DNA of 64,000 bases from Adiantum capillus-veneris (GCA_014529385.2 CM043971.1:89660840-89724839), one strand, 5' to 3'; positions 1 through 10,669 are shown, counted from the first letter of the stretch. Notes: a model not told the origin generated them from the sequence alone. Program-made: numbers and translations.

Positions 1-58
1 TGCCCTAGTTGGACTCCCTTTCCACACTGCCTAGCCCGGCCTTGCCCTTGTCCTAACA
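1..58 (-). repeat. GypA 3' LTR, first 58 bp
   Basis: On the minus strand this starts TGTTAGGACAAGG and matches the beginning of the LTR at 5624-5755 with a few differences. It follows a polypurine tract, as a 3' LTR should. The remainder lies outside the window. Confidence 0.85.
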
Positions 59-75
59 TTACTCCCCCCTTAAAG
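59..75 (-). other. GypA polypurine tract
   Basis: The minus strand reads AAGGGGGGAGTAA directly before the LTR TG. This is the expected position and composition for the plus-strand DNA primer of an LTR retrotransposon. Confidence 0.75.
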
Positions 76-79
76 AAGA

Positions 80-569
80 GTTTTCGTCCTCGAAAAAAAG
101 TGGGAAACTTCTTCTTAAGAACACTAATGTTTTCCCAAGTGGCACCTTCCTCAGGTCAATCTTTCCACTTGATTAAGGCTTGTTGACGTACATGATGATG
201 CGTACGTAATTCATGATAGTCGAGAATGCGTTCAGGTTCATGCGGGAAGGTAGGAGGTTTAACGAAATCAACCAAAATTTGATGGTCAATGGCATTGTCG
301 TCCCCATGTAACCGCTTACGTAAACGGCTTACATGAAACACTAGATGAATACGAGAATGTGTAGGTAGCAATAATTTGTAGGCACGATCACCTACTCGCT
401 TGAGTATGTGGAGATAATTTAGGTGTTGGCCCAATTTTCAGACTTTCTGAATGTTCTGGCACACGTAAAAATACTTTCTCCCCTTCCTCAAAGGTAACCT
501 GTCGACGTTTCTCATCAGCGCACTTCTTATACCGATCCTACGCTTGTCGGACATTCTGACGAGCGAGTT
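80..569 (-). pseudogene. GypA integrase C-terminal part and chromodomain
   Basis: The minus strand encodes the end of the integrase (RRQVTFEEGEKVFLRVPEHS in the 435-560 stretch), then after a frameshift near 430 KRVGDRAYKLLLP and a chromodomain: ERILDYHE, then IKWKD, then ATWENISVLKKKFPTF. Chromodomains of chromoviral integrases are thought to steer insertion to histone-marked chromatin. A TAG breaks the RQA_DRYKK stretch and a TGA breaks the chromodomain after IKWKD. Both are consistent with single transitions of Gln and Trp codons (inference). Nonfunctional. Confidence 0.8.
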
Positions 570-1589
570 TCAGCATATCCATGTGGTCTTGGAGAAAATC
601 CTTAACCTATTGGAACTTTTCGGTTGCCAACCCCACCGTAACAGGTGACCTAGGTTGAAAACCATACATGAGCATGAAAGGACTAAATCCAGTTGTGACA
701 TGCGTAGCACTATTGTAGGCGAACTCAAGAATAGGTAAATATTTTCCCAATTTGACTGTTTCTTGCTAACGTATGCTCTTAGCATATCCTCTAGCACTTG
801 GTTAACTCGTTCAGTCTGACCATCTGTTTCTAGATGATCAGCTGTACTGAGGTTTAGTTGTGTACCCAATCGTTTGAACACAGCCCTCCAGAAATGACTG
901 TTAAACTTGGGATCACGATCACTGACAATGTTACTTGGCAAACCATACAACTTGTCCACAGATAACTTGGCTAGTTCTGGAGTCTTAATCGTTGATTTGG
1001 TTGGAATAAACTTACATAGTTTAGTCAACCGGTCTACGACCACCCATACCAAGTCATGACCTCACAGTGGTTGGTAAACCTACAATAAAATCCATAGAGA
1101 TACTTTCCCATTTACCATTGGGAATCTCCAAAGGATGTAAGAGTCCTCCTGCTTTCAGGCGCTCTGCTTTGTTAACTTGACATTTTTGGCAATGCAAAAC
1201 ATAAGCTTGAACAAAGCCATGTAAACGTGGCCAGTAAGACTGTCGTCGTACGAGAGCATAAGTCTTTCTAATACTCGGGTGCCTTGCACTTGGACGATCA
1301 TAACATTGATAAAGAATTTGGCGTCGAATGTCTGTGTCCGTCGGTACACAAATTCTCCCCCTATGGAGTACGTACCCATTGTCGATGGTGAAATGCTTCC
1401 ATCCCTGTAGTTCATCACTCGATAGAGGAGAACTATGTGTGGAGGTTAACACTACACTACCATCATTGGAGTGAGAAGGATCCCTCATTTGTATGTGGCT
1501 CCACACTTTGGAATATGCGTCATCATGCTCATATTTTCCCTTTAATGAGTCCAAAAATTCACTACAAAGTTCTGTGAACAAGAGAGAAT
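570..1589 (-). pseudogene. GypA integrase, zinc finger and catalytic core
   Basis: Minus strand. The N-terminal zinc-binding region is visible as RHPSIRKTYALVRRQSYWP followed by HCQKCQ; one of the two expected histidines is not obvious. The catalytic core follows: the first Asp in SISMDFIVGLP, the second in IVSDRDPKF, and Glu in TDGQTERVNQ, so the D-D-E triad survives. A small deletion near 1053, just after GLPTT, shifts the frame between first and second Asp, and another frameshift lies around 750. The enzyme would have joined element cDNA to the chromosome. Confidence 0.85.
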
Positions 1590-1959
1590 TGATCTCTGAC
1601 ATACGACTTAGAGCGCCAGCCACCACATTGTATCTTCCTTTACGATACCGAAGCTTGGCATCATATTCCTGAAGAATATCAGCCCACCTGGCTTTCCGAC
1701 CCTTCAAATCCATTTGTTGTGTAAACCATTTGATGCTTTCATGGTCAAACACAATCTCAACTGAGCACCCACCATACAAATAATGCCGCCACGTTTTGAA
1801 GGCGGACACTATTGTGTAGAGTTCGCGTTCATAAGTAGAGTTGTTCTGTTGTGCTGCATCCAACTTCTTGCTTTCAAATGCAATTGGCCGCCCATCTTGT
1901 AACAGGACTGCTCCAATAGCACGGGCACTGGCATCTGTTTCCAAAACGAATGGTTTCAA
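1590..1959 (-). pseudogene. GypA RNase H domain
   Basis: Minus-strand frame beginning KPFVLETDASARAIGAVLLQ, the usual start of the Ty3/gypsy RNase H with the catalytic Asp in TDAS. It continues through the Glu of YERELYTIVSAFKTWRHYLYG, the FDHESIKW block and NVVAGALSRM. It removes the RNA template during reverse transcription. This subdomain is itself open and runs straight into the integrase zinc region in the same frame. Confidence 0.85.
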
Positions 1960-2903
1960 AGGATCTACAATAGCTAGTATGGGAGCTGTAGCTAATGCAT
2001 CCTTGAGCGTATCAAAACTATGCTATTGAGCGGGTCCCCACTGAAAAGCTTTGCCTTTGCCTTTCAGTTGGTCCGTCATGGGAACAACAATATTAGCATA
2101 GGTTTTAGCGAACCTTCGGTAAAAACCTGCAAATCCTAAAAAAAACTGTAACTCTTCCAGATTTTTATGAGTAGGCCACTTCCGTATTGTATCCACTTTG
2201 GATTGATCCATATGTAGCCCATTAGCTAAAATAACATGCCCAGCCCAAGATAGTGAATTTCTTCTTTCAAAATTTACACTTAGATTCCTTGGCGTATAAT
2301 TCGTAACAATTCGAACACCTGCCTCATTAGTTGTAAGTGTTCTTCTACAGAAGCATTGTAGACTAGAATGTCATCGAGGAAAACGATGAAAAATTTGCCC
2401 TAATACGGCTTCAAGACACTATCCATAAGTGTCATGAATGTTGCGGGCGCATTGGTTAATCCAAAGGGCATAACCAAAAACTCGTAGTGTCCAAAAATTG
2501 TTCGAAATGCAGTTTTGGGTATATCAGCAAGTCGAATACGTACTTGGTGATAACCTGACCTCAAGTCTATTTTCGTAAATATACGAGCATGAGTGAGTTT
2601 GTCGAACAACTAATCCACGCGTGGCAATGGGTACTTGTTCTTAACAGTAACCGTATTTAAGCCACGGTAGTGTATGCACATGCGCATACTGTCGTCTTTT
2701 TTCTTCACTAATAGGATAGGAGAAGCCCATGGTGAAGAACTAAGTTGTATGAACCCTCTGCTAAGGTAGCCAGCAAGCCAATGTTCCACCTTAGCAGCTT
2801 CACAGTAACTCATACGGTAGGGCAATTTACTAACAGGTTTACTGCCTGCAACCACATCGATGCTATGTTGCACCGATCGTGTCAGCGATAATCCTGGTGG
2901 CAA
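1960..2903 (-). pseudogene. GypA reverse transcriptase
   Basis: The minus strand shows PYRMS, then [14 protein letters not shown], then [13 protein letters not shown], then [10 protein letters not shown], and the catalytic box FIVFLDDILVYNAS around 2360-2395. The connection domain WPTHKNLEELQFFLGFAGFY follows around 2100-2180. Breaks: TAG at 2610-2612 just after PLPRVD, TAG at 2400-2402 immediately before the FLDD block, and a stop near 2286. All catalytic Asp residues remain readable, so inactivation is by stops rather than loss of the core. Confidence 0.88.
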
Positions 2904-3642
2904 ATCATTAGGTTAATAAATTTTTGAACTCACTAGCAACTTTTTCTTGTTGGGAAGTAGCCATTGGTGGAAGAGATGAGAGAGAAGCATGCGACGTTGA
3001 GGAATGTTCAACAGATTCAATCTTAGAGAGGAAATGAGACAATGAGTAACACAATAAAACTTGATCTATTTCATTATCAGAAACGAGCTGCATAAGCTCA
3101 AATGTACATATCAATGGTGAAAAAGGTACATCCTTCTCTCCTAACAACAACACATGTGCGCCATGGGATTCGAACATCAAGCTGTTGTGCTCATAGCTAC
3201 GCTTCAGTGATGGTCCTAGTCTATGCAACCATGCCCTACCAAGGACCACGTCTGCCCTCTCCATGTTCATAACCTGAAAATCCAAGGATGCAGAGTAGCC
3301 TTGTACTTTCAACGGAACAACTCAGATTTGAGTATCCCAGATTTTGGTGTCATGTCCATTCATCATTGCTACCTTGTAGCGGTGGGTACTTGGAGTTTGA
3401 GGCAATTTGAGTTTTTTCACCAATCCATAACTGATAAAATTGTGAGTAGCACTGTCATCTACCAAGATGCGCACCTTGTGACCTTGCAAAGATCCGTGCA
3501 TACGTACTAACTCATGTGGTACAAAGGTCTGTTGCCACATGGAAGCTGTGAGACAGCATTCATGCACCACCTCGGTGTGTGTTACTGCCACTGTAGAGAA
3601 TCCTGAGGAAGACTCAAGCGGCAGCAATTGTACCATGTGCAC
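2904..3642 (-). pseudogene. GypA retropepsin-like protease
   Basis: Minus-strand frame with RILVDDSATHNFISYGLVKKL, the position where chromoviral proteases read L-V-D-S-G-A-T-H-N-F-I. Here the triad is D-D-S, so the glycine and the Asp-Ser/Thr-Gly motif are lost. The second half, DFQVMNMERADVVLGRAWLHRLGP, is typical (the LGRAWL block). A stop near 3320 separates the halves. The enzyme would have matured Gag-Pol. A Ser/Glu-rich linker leads on to the RT. Confidence 0.75.
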
Positions 3643-3649
3643 TGCTTTC

Positions 3650-4750
3650 TCCTTGCCATGAGCAGCAGATTTCCCCTTGGGACAATCCTTTTTGCCATGA
3701 CCGCTTCCTTAACATTGAAAACATAATTTCTCCTTCTTAGCTTTATCAAAGTCCTTAGGAGAGAGAGGACCTGTGGACCCCTTGGGTTTTTTAGAGGCTT
3801 CTGAATTGGCTACTATAAATTTCCTTTTATTATGCGCATACTATGTGCATGTATTACCATGTGTATTAGCAGGCACGTGATTATGATGTGATTTCTTTTC
3901 ATCTAGATCATCGTAAATATGTGCTTTCACTATGGCTTCCTCAAGTGTTTTAGGGTCTTGAGTCTTGACGTGCTTCTTAAGCTCTGGCATCAGCCCACGG
4001 ATAAACCCACGTACTTGTTGAAAGGTGTCTAGGCCTTCCAACTTGAGGATAACATCCTGATAATGAGATATATATTCAAGTAATGATGGGTATTGGCGCA
4101 TGGAACACGTGTCCCAAGCCGTCCAATTCCGATCTGCCTCATTTGTAGGCAAGAATTCTTTGCGAAACATAGTTTCAAAAGCTGTCCAACTCTCTGGTAT
4201 GATATTCTTCTCTTTGAGAGACATCCACCATTTGTAGGCCGTGCCTTCTAGAGTTAAACTTGTTTGCAGTGCTCTGACTGCATCCGAGGTACGTCGTAAG
4301 GCGTGAATTCTATCCCACTTGCTGAGAAAGATATTCACTGCATCCTTATTGCGATCTCGGTCCTCTCCCTTAAAAGTCGGTTGTTTGGTGTTTTTCAACA
4401 ACGCATCCACCTCTTTTGCAGTGAGAGTGTGCAAAGCATCGACAGATGGACCTTGTCCCTAATCAGAAGGGCCTTTCCCCTGTGTAGCAACATGCTCATG
4501 CATGTGCGTGTCAGCAGGACCCTTGGACTGTTGTTGCAATAATTGTATCAATAATTGCAAAATTTCCTTCCAAGACTGATATGCGTGTCTGAAGTGCACA
4601 AAATTCTTGAATATCAAGCAGTTCATGAGTGTCATCACCTGCCGTAGCGTCGCGGGCACTCTCCTTGAGAGCATCCGGCCGCGAGCCATCATGGGCAGGA
4701 TCAGGCGTATTGTGCTCGAAATCAAAAGTCACATTGATATCGAAATCCAT
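3650..4750 (-). pseudogene. GypA Gag with CCHC zinc knuckle
   Basis: A likely start is the ATG at 4748-4750 (MDFDINVTFDFEHN). The capsid region is in the 3841-4434 frame: PTFKGEDRDRNKDAVNIFLSKWD, EGTAYKWWMSLKE and FRKEFLP, a retrotransposon Gag fold. A zinc knuckle CFQC-x4-HGKKDC lies at about 3675-3725, with a TAA in its second spacer position. Frameshifts occur near 4515 and 3840, and a TAG at about 4459. Gag would form the particle and bind RNA. Confidence 0.8.
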
Positions 4751-5603
4751 GGCGACACAGTGTAGTGGAAGGAATAGCAAGAAAAATACCTGACGTCGAC
4801 AAGATGTTCCGTAGATGTACGATGTACCGCAACTGGTAAATATCGAAAAAGAATCCCATTGACACCGGTAATTAGCCTTGCTAATGTCATTCGTGATCCT
4901 GCTTGAAGCGACCGGCAATTCATTGATAGTCCAAGTTTCCAACCCCGTTCGTAGAGCAAGTGTGATTAATTGGACTCCCCGTTGGTGTTCTTGGAATTGC
5001 CGCTAGCATGTAATCTTGCTCGGATTCCAAGAAAATAATCCGTTAGTGTAGGTGTAGTTGCCTTGAGCACCAGTACTGCACTGGTCTTTGTATCTTGGAT
5101 AAATTGAAAACGATTGGAATTAATATACGCAGTAGAATTTCCCGGCCTGCCTGCAAGCCACGGAATACCTTTGCCCGACTTAGTATTCCGAGCTTCCCCC
5201 CAAGCTTCACAAGAGGGAGGGGGATACCCTGCTATGGGTATCGACCCTTGCTTGCAAAAAACTTAGCTTGGCCACTAACCCAAAGGGTTGGGCGCCCACT
5301 GTGTATGAAAAAAAATGCTCTACAGTCGATGGCGTCTTTGCAGGGAGCACGAGGTGCAAGAAATGATTAGCGCGCCTTGGGTGTTGGTTGAAACCACCTG
5401 CCACAGGCACGTGAAATGCCCAGCAGGCCCACGCACATCTGGCAAGCCTGAGAGCGGAGGTTTTGGTGCATGTCCGGATCTTGGCTCTTCTCCTCGCAAG
5501 CGGGGTTTCCCACCAACGCTGTCTCATCGAGAATTCTCAAGGAGAGAGCTCCACGGCCTTGCCCTCATGCACATGCAAAAAGTGTTCCACGCCTTCCCAA
5601 AAT
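4751..5603 (-). other. GypA leader between PBS and gag
   Basis: About 850 bp of non-coding leader. Its promoter-proximal 400 bp is recognisably related to 54956-55390 on the plus strand (shared GGGCGCCCAACCC-like, GTTAGTGGCCAA and CGATACCCA blocks), which is how the fragment there was identified. Short ORFs here look spurious. Confidence 0.6.
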
Positions 5604-5623
5604 TACTTGGCTCTTGATACCAA
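5604..5623 (-). other. GypA primer binding site, initiator-tRNA-Met type
   Basis: Directly inside the 5' LTR the minus strand reads TTGGTATCAAGAGCCAAG. It is like the common plant PBS TGGTATCAGAGC (complement of the initiator tRNA-Met 3' end) with one extra A. Confidence 0.75.
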
Positions 5624-5755
5624 TGTGAGACAAGGGGAACTAGTGCCTTGGAGTCCACCTCCCAACCTCCCACTATATAGCATGGCTCCTAGCCCTTTGC
5701 CTTAGTTGGGCTCCCTTTCCACACTGCCTAGCCCAGCCTTGCCCTTGTCCTGACA
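5624..5755 (-). repeat. GypA 5' LTR (132 bp)
   Basis: On the minus strand it starts TGTCAGGACAAGGGC and ends CTTGTCTCACA, that is TG...CA termini. Its first 58 bp match the LTR fragment at 1-58, and it matches the longer copy at 54789-54941. A TATA-like CTATATAG at 5673-5680 could be the core promoter. Confidence 0.85.
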
Positions 5756-5792
5756 GTTTTATTATTGTAGTAACAATCACATTGACCGTAAA

Positions 5793-5794
<2 letters not shown>

Positions 5795-5856
<62 letters not shown>
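5795..5856. repeat. (GA)n microsatellite, about 62 bp
   Basis: An uninterrupted GA repeat just outside the GypA 5' LTR. No gene flanks it. Confidence 0.95.
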
Positions 5857-5858
<2 letters not shown>

Positions 5859-5864
5859 CTTAAA

Positions 5865-6265
5865 GGTTAGATTTACCTATGGGACCAAATACAACATGTA
5901 GCATGCATAAAGGCTATGAATATAATGGTGACAATTGACAAAATGAATCCATGAAGTTTCTGCAAGAGAAAGAGATGTAGGCCGTGGAGTGGCGTGCTAA
6001 AATGTAAGAAAAGCAAGTTTGATGTGATCAAAAGTTGAGCACTTAAGTAGGATATGATGCTCATGCTCTTAAGTTTTTAAGGGGCATAATGTGTGTATAC
6101 ATAAAGAGATCTCCTACACTACCTCTATGTCTGATCTCACATTTAAGGGAATAGGAGCTAAGCCAAATGGTTGGTGTTGTGTAGATTGTGCGTAACGAAA
6201 TGGGCTCAACCATGTATAACACAGTCTGCTCTCTCAAAGAGGAACATGCTTTTGTAATTGTGGAA
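5865..6265. repeat. Dispersed repeat, copy 1
   Basis: About 400 bp that align in order with 30225-30665. Shared blocks include CCTATGGGACCAAA, a GATGTGA(T/C)CAAAAG block and GGGA(A)T(A/G)GGAGCTAAGCC. Both copies sit next to a (GA)n tract; here another short (GA)n lies at 6264-6283. No coding potential was recognised. Confidence 0.65.
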
Positions 6266-6289
6266 GAGAGAGAGAGAGAGAGATCAATG

Positions 6290-7080
6290 GCATGCATGAT
6301 TTCATGTCACAACCTCAATTTTGCACGATGTCCTTCAGTTTAGCATAATTGCAAAAAATCCTGCAAAAATAAACAATTGAGCAACCTTATTTTGCTTTCA
6401 TTTTGATCACATTTTAAGTTGAATATGGCGTGAAAGTGTACATGAAAAAATAGTGTGCACCTTACTGTAGTAAGCTACCTATGCATTGTTATGATTAGGT
6501 GACGATGTACACTATTACCATGCTTGTGCACAAAACATAGATAGAAATGAAAACGAGGCAATTAGAGAGCAACATAGATGGAATGGTCAAATAAATTCTT
6601 GATATTAAAAAAAAGCCAACTCATCTCTTTGAAACTTGAAGCTCTCATGGTATATTGGAAACTATGAGCCGTAATCTTTTCATGACTCCACTCTTAGACA
6701 TGAAAAGTTTTATGATAACATAGTGAAATATTTTTGGGCCTTCATCTTTAAAAACTTGATGACTTACCCAATTTGTACTTTTGGACTTGGTGGAAAATAA
6801 GAGAGTGGAGCAGATCCATTAAATCGAATTGTGTTTACATTGTTGAAACCGATTCTAAAACCCACTCCATGTTTTCACACCATGCTAACTTATCTTATAT
6901 GCATAATCAAGCTTGGTAGAATTGCTAGACAAAGATAGATCAAAAGGAGGACTCTCTCTCTCTCAAAATATAAGTAGAGCACTCCTAGATTTGTTGAGCA
7001 AGGGCTAGCACCTCATAAAAAATCTCATGAAAAATGATGTCTATGAGAAGCTCCCAAGCTTGGTATCAAATAATAATTTG
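6290..7080. other. No gene recognised
   Basis: AT-rich sequence without a convincing ORF, repeat or RNA gene. A short CT run lies at about 6952-6964. Confidence 0.6.
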
Positions 7081-7081
7081 T

Positions 7082-7391
7082 GACATTTTACATATATTCG
7101 TTTGTTAGAATCTATCGAGAGATCACGTCATGCATCACTTTTGGAAATGCGAGAGGCTATACATGTAGAAAGAGAATATTGATAGTGTTCCACTTGGAAT
7201 ATAAGATAGCCCTATGAGAATAGAGGTGATATTTGTGGTATTTTATTTATATTCATGTTTGTTAGAATCTATCAAGAGATTGCGTCATGCATTACTTTTA
7301 AAAATGCGACAGACTATACATGTAGGAAGAGACTATTGATAGTTCTTCACTTGGAAGAGAAGATAGTCCTTTGAGAATAGAGGTGATGTTT
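7082..7391. repeat. Tandem duplication of about 155 bp
   Basis: Two adjacent copies (about 7082-7236 and 7237-7391) share TTTGTTAGAATCTATC(G/A)AGAGAT, then CGTCATGCAT, then CTATACATGTAG(A/G)AAGAGA, then GAATAGAGGTGAT, with roughly 10-15 percent differences. Non-coding. Confidence 0.85.
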
Positions 7392-7425
7392 CTTTGTCCG
7401 CAGCAACGCGCCGGTCACATACTAG
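7392..7425 (+). mobile_element. Candidate Helitron 3' terminus
   Basis: The sequence CCGCAGCAACGCGCCGG, then CACATACTAG|T, resembles plant Helitron 3' ends: a short GC-rich hairpin about 10 nt before a terminal CTAG, with insertion before T. The hairpin is imperfect. No 5' TC end was identified, so the element cannot be delimited. Confidence 0.4.
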
Positions 7426-7438
7426 TATGGTTATTATG

Positions 7439-7508
7439 GCCTTTAGCAGGAAGGGTAGGTAGGGTTGATTATTGCCTTTAGCGGGAAGGGTAGGTAGGGT
7501 TGATTTTT
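7439..7508. repeat. Two tandem copies of a 35-bp unit
   Basis: GCCTTTAGC(A/G)GGAAGGG followed by TAGGTAGGGTTGAT occurs at 7439-7473 and 7474-7508 with one or two differences. Confidence 0.9.
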
Positions 7509-8190
7509 GACGGGCACCCTTGTTCCGCCAAACTTTTAAAGCATTTTGAACTTTTTAAGTGATTTAGGAAGTGGTCACACGATGCATAGTATTAGTTACT
7601 TTTTGAAATAATTTAAATCTCATGCATGGTCGAACATGCTCCAATTATTTGTCTTTTATGCAACTATGTAAGGCCTTTTCTAAGGACGGGTTTAGACGAG
7701 CCTGTCGGCAATGCAAGGAGTTTTTCCTACCGTCGCCATAGGTGGTTCACACAACAAGGCGGAAATGCATTATTCATGAAATACAAATGACTCTTTGCAA
7801 CCAATGGAGTTAGCGCAATGGTTCGATGACGGGGAGCAATTTGTTGAGTGACAAGCTCAATACTGGTCTGCCATATTTTGCATTGCAAAAGCACACGACA
7901 TTGCCGCTCTTTTGAAAGGGGAAGGGGGGGAGGGGGGAGGCTCGCTCAGCCAACGGTGGGTCTGGAATTGGGGGATGTCTTTTTTGCTCAATGCGTGCGT
8001 GCCAATGAGGATCGTCACCCCTACCTCTCTCTTTACATTCTCCTCGTCTGAACCAGCCTTATTATAAAGATTTTGGCATAGTTGTATCAATAACATTGTA
8101 TTCTATACTTCCTGTGACCACAACATTACTTTATATTATAAATAACAATTTCACCCAAAAGACTGTCAAAATACGCAAAAATGAATAAAA
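7509..8190. other. No gene recognised
   Basis: Contains a G-rich GGGGAAGGGGGGGAGGGGGGAGG stretch near 7918-7940 but no convincing coding region; the short ORFs on both strands overlap and lack recognisable motifs. Confidence 0.5.
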
Positions 8191-8193
8191 TGT

Positions 8194-8548
8194 TTGAACT
8201 TTGAAAGCCTCACACAAACTCTTCCCGTGGAATTCCAAGGTGTGAAATCCGTGGCAATCCTTGATAGCGGAGCGAGTGTTGCCATCGCAACAAAAGAGGT
8301 CTGGAAAAAAAGGGAAAAACGAGTAATGAGGGCTACTAGGTTGAAACTGTATCTTGCAGACAGACACATGGAAAGGCCCATATGACTGTTAGAAAAAGCA
8401 TTTGTTACTTCTTGTGGCATTGAATATGAGCAAACTTTTTCTATTGTTGACTTCGACAAGAAGAACAACTATGACATCATTCTAGGAAGACTATTCATGA
8501 GACAACTGAAATGGTCCAAGCTTGGGGATATGACTATATCTACCTGAG
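8194..8548 (+). pseudogene. Retropepsin-like domain of a retroelement
   Basis: The plus frame contains VAILDSGASVAIATKEVW, with a canonical Asp-Ser-Gly active site, and after a TGA at 8383 the same frame continues to a second-half motif NYDIILGRLFMRQLK, as in ILGRPFL of gypsy-type proteases. Together they span about 110 residues, right for one retropepsin domain. No Gag was found upstream and no RT downstream. It is probably the protease of a degenerate or non-autonomous LTR element. A domesticated protease is less likely given the stop. Confidence 0.55.
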
Positions 8549-8648
8549 ACTTATGGAAACCACTGCAATGATAAACTTGAAGGACCATAGTTAGAGGGAT
8601 GTGAAGAGAACACCTATGGAGGAGTTTGATTTTGCTACTGTAGCAGGA

Positions 8649-10210
8649 TGAGAACTTCTAGCATGATTGGGCAAGCCTAAAGAACTGTGGAAGTGTGGAG
8701 CTTCACAATGCGGAAGTTTAAAGCAAGAAGAAGGCATCCTAGAAAGGACAATTGAAGATAATGATTACATCCCAGAACCCTTTCCTGAGGAAGCTTTAGA
8801 GCCACTTGAATGGGAACACATCTTGGCTACTCTCGATGTGTGTGCTATTCAAGACGACCCAACAACAAAGTTTTGTGATGAAAATGGCTAAGATGTCATT
8901 CCTTACTTTGCAGTGAGTGTGATCCAAGAAAACAAAGACGAAGAAGAAGACGAGTTCTATGACTCTGTAAAATACTTAGAGCTTCAAGAAGATACCGACA
9001 ACGGATATCCAGACAACCCAACAGGTGACAAGAACAAAATTTTAACAAATGCACGGTTTTATGATTGTCCACATCAAAGACCCAGAAACCAATGTCACTG
9101 CTACAAGAATAAAGTGCAACAGAAGTGGATTCCAGAATCCTCGATGGTGGAAATGCCACTGCAACAAGAACCCTCATACATGGCTCCCATACAAGAAGAA
9201 AAGACTCAGCCAAGAAGAATACAGCCATGTCAACGATCTAACAATGCACTAATCAAGTGGATAGAAAAGTCCTCCCAGAAAAAAAAAACCCAAGAGCAAG
9301 TAAACAATAACTTTCCATAACAAGCCAAACCACAAAGGGAAAGTGTTAGAATGCAACCTTGTTGAGGATAGTAGTGATAGCGATGATTCTGATGACATCA
9401 GAAACTCAGGTCATCACCATCACTAGCAGCTTCAGTAACAACCAAGGAAGGCCAAAAGAAAAGAACAACAGGTCAGAACCAAAAAGTTTGAAAAATCTGG
9501 ATACCAAAGAGCCAGATTGGCCAAAAGCAGGAATGGATCAAGAAGATGAAGATCTATGATGACAAAGCCCAAGATCCAATGCCAAAAGAAAAACAATCGA
9601 AGCCTGCAAGAACAGCTAAAAAAAACACAAAGTCGTAAGCGTTCGCAAATTGGATTTGGGTTCCAAAGAAGTTGACTCAAGCACAAAGAGGTCAGGAGTT
9701 CATTTGGATCCCAAAACGGTTAAATTGTCAACTCCCAAAGTATAAGTTCTCAAAGTCTGAGTCTCGTCCTCAACCAAGCGTACAAGGGCTGAAGCAAAGA
9801 CCAGTGATGACTCACCACGACAAGGTGGATCCTAAGGAATGTCTTCAAACACAAACGAAGCAGGGACAAGTATGGGTTCCCAAACGAGCAACATTAATAA
9901 AACAGCCAGTCATCACAAAAAAGTGGGTTCCAAAGGAAACCAATAACATTGTTGTTACTGCAATGCTGCTTGAATTCATTCAATTCCTCCTACGATTACA
10001 GTACAATTAGAAGACAACCAACAACAAGGCTAATTGGATTCCAACGAAGCACCAAACAGATAAGTAAGCCTTCGAAAAAGCTCTACAACCTTCAATCAAG
10101 CAAATGGCACAGGAGATTCAAAAAATATCACATTGCTTTGAATAGGAAGCCTTGTCAGCAAATGCCAATAAGCAAATTGCTTATACCCAGATCTTGCACA
10201 ACATAAGTCT
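8649..10210 (+). pseudogene. Charged ORF remnant with repeated W-(I/V)-P-K motifs
   Basis: Downstream of the retropepsin, mostly one frame (8667-8891, 8913-9320, 9672-10010) encodes an acidic then basic, Gln/Lys-rich protein. Short tryptophan motifs recur: QQKWIPES, NWIWVPKKL, EFIWIPKRL, QVWVPKRA, KKWVPKET and NWIPTK, between about 9120 and 10045. Similar W-x-P-K strings occur in some plant retroelement polyproteins, but I do not recognise this one. Stops at 8889 and 9318 and a frameshift between 9320 and 9670 break it. Function not assigned. Confidence 0.4.
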
Positions 10211-10616
10211 TTTCCATGCATTGACTATGTATGCATAACATGGCTACATTACAAGGCCTGCACAGGCACAATTTTTGATTTCCCAAGCACAACACGTACC
10301 CTTGGTGATACCCTGTCACAAAGGAGGACTCCAAATAGGAGGGGGGGAGGCATTCTAAATGCGGACCTAATATTATGAATATTAGGGGGCAATGTTTTGT
10401 GAGTTGTATTGAACTTTGCGTTTGATTGTGATATGTTTTGACAAACTTCATAGTATATGACTTCATAATAGCGTTACAAGAGGATTACAGGGACAAAAGC
10501 CACATATGAGTCCCTAGGGACATTTGTACAATGTACATAGCGTTTATAATTCTATTATAATGATTTTTCTTTTTTGGTTGAGTTGATTTTTATTTTATTT
10601 TTTGGTTATTTTTGCG
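10211..10616. other. Possible element 3' end, otherwise unassigned
   Basis: Purine tracts at about 10336-10351 (AGGAGGGGGGGAGG) and 10381-10390 (TTAGGGGGCAATG) resemble polypurine tracts before an LTR and could mark the 3' end of the preceding retroelement. No second LTR copy was seen in the window. Confidence 0.25.
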
Positions 10617-10626
10617 ATCCCCCCCC

Positions 10627-10662
<36 letters not shown>

Positions 10663-10669
10663 AAAAAAA
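10617..10669. repeat. Poly-C tract followed by poly-A
   Basis: About 40 nearly uninterrupted C residues (one T) followed by nine A. Such a homopolymer can form an i-motif or G-quadruplex but may also reflect sequencing or assembly slippage. Confidence 0.9.

Larger units (their letters stand above)
1..5755 (-). mobile_element. GypA: degenerate Ty3/gypsy chromovirus
   Basis: Reading the minus strand from 5755 down gives 5' LTR, primer binding site, leader, Gag, retropepsin, RT, RNase H, integrase, chromodomain, polypurine tract and the start of the 3' LTR, which is the Ty3/gypsy order. The C-terminal chromodomain assigns it to the chromoviruses. Both LTRs begin TGT(C/T)AGGACAAGG on the minus strand. 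The 5' LTR is only about 132 bp, short for a plant gypsy element. All coding parts carry in-frame stops or frameshifts, so the copy is dead. The 3' LTR is cut by the window edge. Confidence 0.9.

Noticed and set aside
5095-5617. ORFs of about 100 codons in the GypA leader
   Set aside because: Not conserved in the related leader at 54956-55390 and on both strands; likely chance.
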